Assembly (NCBI RefSeq): GCF_932526225.1
Contig: NC_064037.1
Coordinates: 8,786,203-8,850,202, forward strand
Source: Nematostella vectensis
Lineage: Eukaryota; Cnidaria; Anthozoa; Actiniaria; Edwardsiidae
Direction: 5' to 3'
Length of the DNA: 64,000 nt
Position numbers and translations under genes: made by a program. Shown here piece by piece: positions 37,812-47,900 of the stretch. The notes under the pieces are model-generated. The model saw only the letters and a list, made by a program, of their open reading frames with translations. It was not told the origin of the DNA and did no database searches. Every line of letters begins with the position of its first letter. The first letter of the stretch is position 1.

Positions 37812-38160
37812 GTCCACGCGTGGCCTAGTGTGTTAGCGCGTCGGCCTCTCATTGCTGTGGCCCAGGTTCGAATCTTGGCTCAAACTATGGGTCTTTTTTC
37901 CGGGTTCCTGCCTTGAATCGAATTTGTCACAAGTGAGTTGAAGTTGTTCTCCCGTGTTTCCAGTCTTCTCGGATAAGGACACTAAACCGGAGGTCCCGTC
38001 TCTTCAAGCTGCACTACACTAACCTGAACCGAAGGGACGTAAAAGAACCACTGGGGACGCAATAAACCCTCTGGCAGTGACCACCCCCAGTGACAGTGCT
38101 TACTAACCGAGGGCCATATGTTAGAAAACTGTATATTCGGTTAAATATGCTACCCTCGAT
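37812..38160 (+). mobile_element. tRNA-derived SINE
   Basis: The head contains an A-box-like tggcctagtgtgttagcg and a B box ggttcgaatc, correctly spaced for an RNA polymerase III promoter. A body follows with ggataaggacactaaaccgg, gaccggag-like and acgtaaaagaaccactggg blocks of the kind seen in metazoan SINEs with a conserved central domain. The tail passes into simple sequence. The acceptor stem does not pair, so it is not a functional tRNA. Confidence 0.7.
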
Positions 38161-39432
38161 AAACAAAGATTACAAAGACAAAGACATCAAAGTCATCGTC
38201 ATCGCCATCCTTATAATCATCACCAAGAGTCGTCACCTTTACCTCCATCATATCACCTCACTACCCTGTCATGATCACGGCCATCATCAACATCACACCC
38301 TCAGCCACCAACACCAAATAAACAATTTGTAAAACTGACTTGACTTTACTTGTTTTACTGACGTGCACTAAAAAGCAGTATCATCAAAAAAACCAACATC
38401 ACGCCTGCACGCTAAATCCATAATTTACAGTTAGTTTTATACGAATATTAGACTTCGAGATTACCGTTGTTTTTCCTCTCATCCAATTTTGCGGCTTATT
38501 TTCCCCTTTTTACTCTAAAAAACTTAGAATGATTCTTTTTTTTTTTACAAAAACACATTTTCTTGATTATTTGTTCTACTAGCCTAGTAATTCAACAACA
38601 TAGACAGCTTTTTAGGCTCACTAAAACAAATAGGTTGTAATGGAAATGATATCTATCATGATGAAATTAAGTGTTGTACCTGTTTTGATCATCTGCTGAT
38701 TAATTTCACACATTTTTTACATATTATGATATCTACATCTAATTCATGGATACAACAAATGTTATTTATACATATATTATTTGAAATTCGATCCATTTTG
38801 AATTTACTCAAAGGTAACATGGTAGTTAAACAACACCAAGCTTAGCTCCGCCGGACGACACAATGTTGACTGAGTGTGATGAGTCTAAGCCGATTGGACG
38901 ATTGTCTTATTTGAAAGCGGAAAGAGACAAAGAATCATACAGCTATGTTTACACAGAGTAAAAGAGATCTGTAAAGGTTTCCCGACACACTGTCTTTGCT
39001 CTCTTCGTCTCAAGGATTATGCTGAGGATGTCTGTTTGCCAGGGGAACAGTATTCGCGCAGTGCCGAATAAAGGTAGGGTCAGTATAACACGGATAAGAT
39101 TATACTTTATCTACTTTACGCCGGGTTATTAAGGTGTGAACTAATAGAGATCTACTATCGATTTATTTCCAGTTATAATTTATTTCTTTTAAAGTTTTTC
39201 AGTTTTTATCATTTCACTTTGAGTACCTCTCCATATATTTTTTGTTGCACAAAGTAGATAATTTCTAGATATCCTTTGATTAATCCGGGGAGAGTTTTTC
39301 CTTTTGGAAACAGAAAAAGTGAAAAAGAAAGAAAAAGAAGGAATTAAACACATAGGGAATAAGAGGCAGGTGCATCCAGTCCCAAAGGACTGTCAGAAAA
39401 AGGTAAACACCCCAAAAAAGTTAAACTACAAC
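38161..39432. other. Intergenic, no recognised gene
   Basis: Simple tcatca-like sequence at about 38190-38300, then AT-rich unique sequence. No exon is supported on either strand. Confidence 0.45.
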
Positions 39433-39590
39433 TACAGTAAATGTTGAGAAATTCGCGAACACTGAAAATTCGCGGTCAGGTCTTGGACCCCGAGGTTTTT
39501 TGATCCCCCAAAATATTACTAATTTACCAGTGTATATATATATTTAACCCTTGGACCCCAAGACCCGCGAATTTTTCAACATTTACTGTA
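39433..39590. mobile_element. 158-bp MITE with long terminal inverted repeats
   Basis: tacagtaaatgttgagaaat at the left end is mirrored by a right end reading atttttcaacatttactgta. Complementarity continues inward through the tcgcg and cttggaccc blocks. Non-coding. Confidence 0.8.
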
Positions 39591-40978
39591 ACACTACTCG
39601 AATATTGATCCTGGGGGGCATAGGTTTTACTGTTTCACGCAGTGTTTGATTGCTTCTCGGACTCCCGTCTACATGTGATACCTTAAAGGAAAAACAATCG
39701 AAAGCATATTATCGATGGCCAGGCTGGTGAAAAAAATATTGCCGAAAATGATTAATCTTGGTGTCTTGAATTAAAGTATTAACAATTTTCGTCTTGCTGA
39801 TTAAAACTGCTGACAATAATTTCTTTATCGTGCTTAATTTTTAGAAAATTTTGTGTGCAAGAACGTTTATCATATTTATCATATTGTTAGTCAAGCTTTT
39901 TTCTCACCACTTTGTCTGTTTTTTTTTTGTCCATTTTATGATATACCCTTGACATATAATCATAATGTTATCTTTAAGAAGTCATTCTTCTTCATCTAAA
40001 GAGTTTTTTGGTAATCTTTGTACTTGGGTAGAGTGACACATTTTTTTTTCTCACGACTCATGACTGAGTTTTGTGAACTGCCTCTACGTGATGGTTTTGA
40101 AAATAAAACAGTTCATCAATTAGCTCCAGTAGAAAGTCGACCTGGTAAACTGGGGGTAGTAGCGGGCCTTCTATTTTACAGTTTTAATTATAGATTTTTT
40201 TTCTTCTTTGCGACATGGATCCTTTCGGAAAATATTACAAAACAGGATAGAAACATTTAACAGTTGACAAGTGGGCGAAATAAACCTTATAAAACTCGAG
40301 TTAGAATTTTAATATGGGATTCTAGGTTTTGTTTTACAAGAAAGCTGCCAGTTGGTTGACTATGTCTTAAATAAACGTTTTTGATGTAGCTGGTAGTGGT
40401 TGTTATCTAACCTTCATAGTTTCGGGTTGTTTCATGCTGCCTGGCAACCGATCCAATACACAAATCGGTTGTCAGTAGAAAGTCAGCAGGTGTGAGCACC
40501 TTTAAATGAAAACTCAAATGAAATAAATAAAACGGAACATTATATATAGGCGTGCAATTGGGTTTAATTAGATATGGGTCATTAAAAGAACGTGAATATT
40601 AAATGGATGGATCTAGCGTTTGATGCCTACTGTAATAAAAAGTGACACAGTTCAATTACAAGGAGCAAGGAAGTTTTAAAAGTTAAGATATTTTAAAATA
40701 TGCATGAATGCCTCATCTTAATCATGTAATATTTGATTTCGAATTTTTTATTTAAATTTACAATTCGAATGTGTACTATTTGTTCTTGATGAGACCTCAA
40801 TTTTGTGCTTGACAAGACATTTTTCTTGCCCGGTAAGTGTCTTTAAAGATATACGACTAAGTCCACTATATACAAGTCCACTCTGCTATCTTGTTAACTT
40901 CACAGTGCATTTCCTCTCATGATTTATATGCTAAAAGTGTTTATATGATCACCACTCAGGGCACAAGTGGTGGTAAAG
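39591..40978. other. Intergenic upstream of the PAN/glycine-rich gene
   Basis: AT-rich, with a T-run-bearing open frame at 40018-40260 that has no recognised domain. It presumably includes the promoter of the downstream gene; no motif could be assigned. Confidence 0.4.
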
Positions 40979-42172
40979 ATGAAGAAAATCTTCACTTTTT
41001 GTATACTCTTTGTCACTATCATCCTCCATCTGGGTGCTTCAATATTCCACACGGAAGACCAAAGATACTCCTTCCTGGAAACCAAACAGAATCATTACCT
41101 GTCGTCCAGGTCTTTCCAGGTCTCTATGACCAGCGAACTCATGCAATGCGTGCAGAAATGCCTCACCAAGCAAAATTGCCGTTCAATAAACTATTGCAAC
41201 CACGACAGCAGATGCGAATTGCTGGACATCTCCGTCGTGGAAAACAACAAGAAGGATTTATTTCAGTGGCGGGAAGGCTGTGTTGTGGCATGGTGGGTCA
41301 ACTTAAAGGTTCGAATATTCACATTTACCACCCTCGGTGAAACTGGGGCTAGTGGGCCGACGTCCACGGACGGATACAAAGCGACACACCTAAATGGCCT
41401 GGTTCGCTTGCATAATGGCATCCAAATATGGAAAACACCGGAAACAGGAAAGTACGTCATCGAAGCTTTCGGCGCTTCCGGTAGAAATGGTACGTGTTCA
41501 TCATGTTCGGGTTGGACTCGTGGCGGCAGGGGTGCGCAGATCAAAGGGGTGTTTTCTTTGCAAGGTGGCTTGGAACTGAGAATACTTGTTGGGCAACGTG
41601 GAAAGATGGTCTCTGGATTTTCTGGGGATCTGCCTGGGTCTGGCGGCGGAGGAACATTTGTCACACTAGCGGATAACACCCCACTTCTCGTAGCCGGAGG
41701 GGGTGGGGGAGGGGGAGTATCTACAGCCTCAGGGGGGGATGGTGACCCGGGACAAGCAACTACAAATGGGAGTCATCATGGAGGTATTGATGGTCAAGGG
41801 GGGAGGATATGTGCTACTATTAACCCCCCTTGCCCATTGATAGTGGTACAGCCATACTGTACCGGCTCTGGTTTCTATGGTAACGGAATTGTACATTTTG
41901 CAACACCACCGTCAAGTTTCGTGAACGGTGGTTCGGGGGGGTCCGGTACCAGTGAAGGTGGTTTCGGAGGGGGTGGGGCTACAGTGGCGAGCAGACCAGG
42001 GGGAGGTGGTGGGTATTCCGGGGGAGGCTTAGCAAGTTCAGGGGGGTCAACCCTTTCGTCGGAGGGCGGAGTAGCAGGAGGTGGCGGTTCCTATAACAAC
42101 GGCGCTGACCAGAAAAACATCGCGGGCACTAACGAAGGCGACGGTAGAGTCGTTATCACACTGATGCTGTAG
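40979..42172 (+). CDS. Secreted PAN/apple and glycine-rich domain protein, single exon, 397 aa
   Basis: Intronless secreted protein. I chose the ATG at 40979 because it gives a clean signal peptide (MKKIFTFCILFVTIILHLGA). Residues of about 25-105 look like a PAN/apple domain: CVQKCLTKQNCRSINYC followed by RCELLD and a later cysteine, the usual disulfide pattern. Then comes a region starting FTTLGETGASGP with WKTPETGKYVIEAFGASG and a long glycine-rich stretch (GGGG clusters, LLVAGGGGGGG, YSGGG) ending EGDGRVVITLML. This resembles the glycine-rich extracellular domain of ALK/LTK receptors and related cnidarian proteins. There is no transmembrane segment or kinase, so it is probably an extracellular matrix, mucus or adhesion component; the exact role is unknown. 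Lack of introns beside intron-rich genes may reflect retroposition or a family habit. Confidence 0.88.
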   Translation: MKKIFTFCILFVTIILHLGASIFHTEDQRYSFLETKQNHYLSSRSFQVSMTSELMQCVQKCLTKQNCRSINYCNHDSRCELLDISVVENNKKDLFQWREGCVVAWWVNLKVRIFTFTTLGETGASGPTSTDGYKATHLNGLVRLHNGIQIWKTPETGKYVIEAFGASGRNGTCSSCSGWTRGGRGAQIKGVFSLQGGLELRILVGQRGKMVSGFSGDLPGSGGGGTFVTLADNTPLLVAGGGGGGGVSTASGGDGDPGQATTNGSHHGGIDGQGGRICATINPPCPLIVVQPYCTGSGFYGNGIVHFATPPSSFVNGGSGGSGTSEGGFGGGGATVASRPGGGGGYSGGGLASSGGSTLSSEGGVAGGGGSYNNGADQKNIAGTNEGDGRVVITLML

Positions 42173-42292
42173 ACTAACCAATCGGTGGTGGGCAAGGGGT
42201 GGGAGGTCCAGTTTAATGAAAACATTGGGAGCTATGAGGAAACACGGGAAAGAAAAGGATCCCCTTTATAGGTAAAGCCTGTCTATGATGAC

Positions 42293-42298
42293 AATAAA
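42293..42298 (+). terminator. Candidate polyadenylation signal of the PAN/glycine-rich gene
   Basis: AATAAA about 120 bases after the stop codon at 42170-42172, followed by an AT-rich stretch. Confidence 0.6.
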
Positions 42299-42410
42299 GA
42301 ATCATGTACAGTTTAGCATATAATAGCAATGTCAAATGGGATTATTAGTTATCCGTAAGAAGTATTTGTTTTTTTTAGAGCGGAGAGGATAAATGAAACA
42401 GGGGCGAAGG

Positions 42411-42549
42411 CAGTGGGGTGGCCAACCCCCCCCCCCCCCCCCCCCTTCTAGCAGCCAAAAATACAGTCAATGTATGAGACATTACTTAAAACATAGGAAA
42501 TAATTCCTTGAAAAAGGCCTTTGGAGCCCCCCCTGTGGCTACGCCGCTG
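42411..42549. mobile_element. MITE family CAGCGGCGTAGCCA, copy A
   Basis: Left end cagtggggtggcca, right end tggctacgccgctg; the reverse complement of the right end is cagcggcgtagcca. The interior has a long C run and tggagccccccc. A related end occurs at 54133. Confidence 0.65.
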
Positions 42550-42784
42550 AATATCTATAGATTATTTTATTTATTTTTTTTTTGGTGGGGGGGGGTTCAT
42601 CATATTGAATTAAATGTTAAAAATTGTTGTACTCGATGTTTCATGACCTTTTTCATTATTTAAAGTTTTCGATGTTTTCCATTCTTGATCGCAAGGTTTC
42701 CCAGTTCATAATCTAGCTACGGTCGAAACTAAGCTCGAGCCAGGCAGGTCAAGTCTTAAACGAAAAGACCCAAGGCCCAGGGTG

Positions 42785-43577
42785 TTCGTAATAACGGAGT
42801 GTTCGTAATAGCGGGGTGTCAGTAAAAGCAGGGTGTCCGTAATAGCGGGTGTCCGTAATAATGGGGTGTCCGTAATAGCGGGGTGTCCGTAATAGCAGGG
42901 TGTCCGTAATAGCGGGGTGTCCATAATAACGAGGTGTCCGTAATAGTGGGGTGTCTATAATAGCGGGATGTCCGTAATAGCGGGGTGTGCGTTATAACGA
43001 GGTGTCCGTAAAAACGAGGTATCCGTAATAACGAGGTGTCCGTAATAGCGGGTGTCCGTAATAGCGTGGTGTCCGTAATAGCGGGATGTCCGTAATAGCG
43101 GGTGTCCGTAATAATGGGGTGTCCGAAATAGCGGGCTGTCCGTAATAACGGGGTGCTCGTAATAACGAGGTGTCCGTAATAGCAGGGTGTCCGTAATAGT
43201 AGGATGTCCGTTATAACGAGGTGTCCGTAATAGCGGGTGTCCGTAATAGCGTGGTGTCCGTAATAGCGGGATGTCCGTAATAGCGGGTGTCCGTAATAAT
43301 GGGGTGTCCGTAATAGCGGGCTGTCCGTAATAACGGGGTGCTCGTAATAACGAGGTGCTTGCAATAACGAGGTGTCCGTAATAGCAGGCTGTCCGTAATA
43401 ACGGGGTGATCGTAATAACGAGGTGTCCGTAATAACGGGCTGTCCGTAATAACGAGGTGCTTGCAATAACGAGGTGTCCGTAATAGCGGGATGCCGTAAT
43501 AACGAGGTGCTTGCAATAACGAGGTGTCCGTAATAACGGGGTGCTCGTAATAACGAGGTGCTTGCAATAACGAGGTG
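42785..43577. repeat. 17-18 bp minisatellite, block 1 (gtgtccgtaataacgag type)
   Basis: Tandem units of three kinds alternate: gtgtccgtaatagcggg, gtgctcgtaataacggg and gtgcttgcaataacgag. The first half is mostly the first type. The second half shows an ordered mixture forming longer units. Minus-strand open frames here are repeat translations. Confidence 0.92.
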
Positions 43578-43865
43578 TCCCATATCAAACATATTCCCCA
43601 AGGATAGTGTCATTCGTTTGCATTGCCTTATATGGTCATTGATGCCCATATTTAGAAGAGCTAAAGTTTTCCCGCTCCCTCATCTCCAGAAAATATGGTG
43701 AAAAATGCTGATACCTGTCAATTTGAGACTCGTGGCAAGAATTTGTCAAAAAAAAAACTGACAGCTTGGTCAAATTTTTATCTCACTAATCTTGAAAAGC
43801 CCTTAGACCCAGGCCTCCCAGAGATTGACCGAGCGGGTTTGAAGGTCACCCAAATATTGATATGG
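43578..43865. other. Non-repetitive spacer inside the minisatellite
   Basis: About 290 bases of unique sequence split the array into two blocks. No coding signal was recognised. Confidence 0.6.
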
Positions 43866-44490
43866 TAATAACGAGGTGCTTGCAATAACGAGGTGTCCGT
43901 AATAACGGGCTGTCCGTAATAACGGGGTGCTCGTTATAACGGGGTGCTCGTAATAACGGGGTGCTCGTAATAACGAGGTGCTTGCAATAACGAGGTGTCC
44001 GTAATAGCGGGCTGTCCGTAATAACGGGGTGCTCGTAATAACGAGGTGTCCGTAATAACGGGCTGTCCGTAATAACGAGGTGCTTGCAATAACGAGGTGT
44101 CCGTAATAGCGGGATGTCCGTAATAACGAGGTGTCCGTAATAACGGGGTGCTCGTAATAACGGGGTGCTCGTAATAACTGGGTGCTCGTAATAACGAGGT
44201 GCTTGCAATAACGAGGTGTCCGTAATAACGGGCTGTCCGTAATAACGGGGTGCTCGTTATAACGGGGTGCTCGTAATAACGGGATGCTCGTAATAACGAG
44301 GTGCTTGCAATAACGAGGTGTCCGTAATAGCGGGCTGTCCGTAATAACGGGGTGCTCGTAAAAACGAGGTGCTTGCAATAACGGGCTGTCCGTAATAACG
44401 AGGTGCTTGCAATAGCGGGCTGTCCGTAATAGCGGGCTGTCCGTAATAACGAGGTGCTCGTAATAATGAGGTGCTTGCAATAGTCGAGTG
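43866..44490. repeat. 17-18 bp minisatellite, block 2, with higher-order structure
   Basis: The same unit types as block 1, but mostly in a repeating order: gtgcttgcaataacgag, then gtgtccgtaata(g/a)cggg, ctgtccgtaataacggg, gtgctcgtaataacgag. This gives a composite period near 68-70 bp. Confidence 0.85.
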
Positions 44491-44923
44491 TCTGTAAGGG
44501 GTTCGAGGGTGGATTGTAATTGTGCCACGCCCTTCTTTCTACCTGTCACGCACAAAGATACATCTGTACTGTGTCCGCCCATACCACCTGCGCCACCAGT
44601 AAAGTGTTTGATCAAAAAATCCACAGGTGGCTTTCACAATATGGCGCTCCACGATCTCTTCTTTATACAGTTATAGCAATTAAATGGAACTTTAACACCT
44701 TCAAATTTTCTAGGGACGTTTTTTACAGCTTTTACAGCTATAGGCTTGAGGGCTATCGCTATGGGATAAAAGGATGCGAAATATGAAATCAAAGAGGCGC
44801 GCCGAGTTTCTCGATCCGTGGATGACGATGGTACTGTAAATAAATAGTAGTTTGACTTGTTAGTATGTGGAAGTGCTAACGTGCCTTTCTAAGCCTTGGA
44901 TCGAGCCCTGTAACACATGATTT

Positions 44924-47900
44924 ATGTCGTTCCACAAGTTTCTCGTGGGTCTGGTCTCGGTTCTTTCTATCTGTCTTGTGTCGTTATGGATCAAGCATTT
45001 TGTTGGAGGACCAGTCAGAAAGATCACAAAACGATCAGCTCCGCCACCGATGAAACCATTCCATTTTCCGCGCAACTATCACGCGACAGGAAAACTTCAG
45101 TTGCCTCACAGTAAGATAGAGGAGCCATTTGAGGTGTGGTTTTCAGCCCAGCATAATCGGAGTCGGATTGATTACTACTATGGTGAGTATAATAAGTATT
45201 TTGCATTATTTGTTTATTTTCGTGTTTATAAAGCTTTTAATTCGGATCATCGGGTTTTGACATAACCACTGGTTTGTTTAATGCGTTGGATTTTTGACAT
45301 GAAGTTTGTTAGTCATTAGATTAGAAAGTATCAGTTCTTTTTTCGGTGCATGTTCTTGAAATTCACACAAAAGTTAACACCCTAGAAACCTAGAAAAAGA
45401 AAGAACATTATCGGGAAGAATGGCTATTGTTTTTTGGACATGATTAAAAATAGCGCAGTTCGCTAGTCTTGTAATTCTATCGTGGATTTTGTTTATCTAT
45501 AATAAGCTGAACACTGCATATATCTAATGATGACGATGCTGCATGTGATCCCATAGGAACGGATCGCACATTCCAACGTGCAGATGTAGGACCCCACGGA
45601 GAAGCGTTCAAAATCGTTCCCATGTACACGGACGAGAAAGGCGGGTACATTGGGTGCTGGCACCTCGAGGGGACAGAGAGAACACCCATCGTGGTGCAAC
45701 CTATAGTCCCGAACATGACAGACTTTAAGGTGAGGAGGGAGGGGAGGGGAGAAATGACCCATCGCGGTACAACCAATAGTCCCGCACATGACAGACTTTA
45801 AGGTGAGGGGGGAGGCGGGGGGAGAAATGACCCATCGCGGTACAACCAATAGTCCCGCACATGACAGACTTTAAGGTGAGGGGGGAGGGGAGGGGGGAAA
45901 TGACCCATCGTGGTACAACCTATAGTCCCGAACATGACAGACTTTAAGGTGAGGGGGGAGGGGAGGGGAGAAATGACCCATCGTGGTACAACCAATAGTC
46001 CCGCACATGACAGACTTTAAGGTGAGGGGGAAGGCGGGGGGAGAAATGACCCATCGCGGTACAACCAATAGTCCCGCACATGACAGACTTTAAGGTGAGG
46101 GGGGAGGCGGGGGGAGAAATGACCCATCGCGGTACAACTAATAGTCCCGCACATGACAGACTTTAAGGTGAGGGGGGAGGGGAGGGGAGAAATGACCCAT
46201 CGTGGTACAACCAATAGTCCCGCACATGACAGACTTTGAGGTGAGGGGGGAGGCGAGGGGAGAAATGACCCATCGTGGTGCAACCTATAGTCCCGAACAT
46301 GACAGACTTTAAGGTGAGGGGGGAGGGGAGGGGAGAAATGACCCATCGCGGTACAACCAATAGTCCCGCACATGACAGACTTTGAGGTGAGGGGGGAGGC
46401 GAGGGGAGAAATGACCCATCGTGGTGCAACCTATAGTCCCGAACATGACAGACTTTGAGGTGTGGGGTGGGGAGTAGACAGAGAGAAGAACCAATCGTGG
46501 TACAAATTATAGTCCCGCACATGACAGACTTTGAGGTGAGGGGGGAGGCGAGGGGAGAAATGACCCATCGTGGTGCAACCTATAGTCCCGAACATGACAG
46601 ACTTTAAGGTGAGGGGGGAGAGGAGGGGAGAAATGACCCATCGCGGTGCAACCTATAGTTTTGAACATGACAGACTTTAAGGTGAGGAGGGAGGGGAGGG
46701 GAGAAATGACCCAACGTTGTGCAACCTATAGTCTCGAACATGACATACTTTAAGGTGAGTATGACAGGGGAGGATAAGGGAAGGGAAACCCATCGTTGGT
46801 TTCCTTTGTACTCGTGATTATAACTATAAAAAAAGAACGTCAAGATGAGTGACGGGAGAGGGATTTTCAGACCTAACTAAGTAGTCTACCTTTGACATTC
46901 TAATATGTACATAAATAATGCCCCTCAATCAAAGATAGGGAGGAATATGTACCGTTGATTCATCAGATCTTCTCTTATATTGTTTTATCAGTTCGCTGGT
47001 TATGAGGTGTACCACGGCGCCTCCACCGCCAAATGGGAGTACCGTTACTTGGCATTCGGCCTGATGAACGCGCATACCATATGGGTAACGACCGCTGACC
47101 CTCCACGCCCGGTGCGTTATGAGATGAAAGGCTACGACAATCTCCTCGCATCTTACTACGATAATTACGTGCTGGAATATATATCATTTGAAGAGTGGAA
47201 ACCGGACTTGGACAGATTCGAGTTACCAAAAGGTAATCACGCACCACCGCCTTGGCCTGTGAACTAGCTGTTATTTTTACGAAAAATAGTAAAGTGCTTT
47301 AGTAAAGCATTTGCTATTCCCTAAGTTTAAAGTGCTAGTAGCACGTAATTTGCTACCTTGCTAGTAAGAAATGAAATATGAATTTACTTCTACCTTTCTA
47401 TATATCGCATGTAGTTCCAATTTTAGAGTCGTTTTGGTAGCGTTTGTGAACGTAGAAAAGAACCCTTTCTCAATTAAAGCTCACATCATTTGCAAAGTCC
47501 AGTTTGAGAATCTATTCAATTAAAGTTTTTAAAGTGCAAAAAATAATTCCCGAAGTACCTGACGGCCGCGCTCGACGGTCAGTTGGTTACCTCGGTTATT
47601 TGTTTCTGCAATTTCTTCAAACATTCCAGCATGCAAAACCAGTTCCCACTAATTTCCCTTGCGTTTTCCATTTCCGCGCACTACTCGGAAAAAAAATTTA
47701 ACGTTCTTACAGTAAAAGCTGGGTCGTGTCAATTGTTTAAATTTTGAAGAAAAACGTTACTGTACTTCCGTGGCGTTACATTTACAGTAATTTGTCGCGA
47801 AAAGATATGGCATGCTTGAATGTAGTGGGATCGAAGACATTTTTTTTGCATGAAAGAATTCTTTGGAATTGCAAGTATTTTTTTGGACGTTCTCGTTAAT

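Noticed and set aside
37812-37885. Functional tRNA gene
   Set aside because: B box and A box are present, but the acceptor stem does not pair and a SINE-like body follows.
42706-44624. Several minus-strand frames reading YYGHPVITDTPLL-like repeats up to 276 residues
   Set aside because: They lie entirely in the 17-18 bp minisatellite; the repeat has few stops on that strand. No start context, signal or domain.
45477-46843. Overlapping minus-strand frames rich in [12 protein letters not shown]
   Set aside because: Antisense to protease exon 2 and its donor array; frames repeat with the 73-bp unit.
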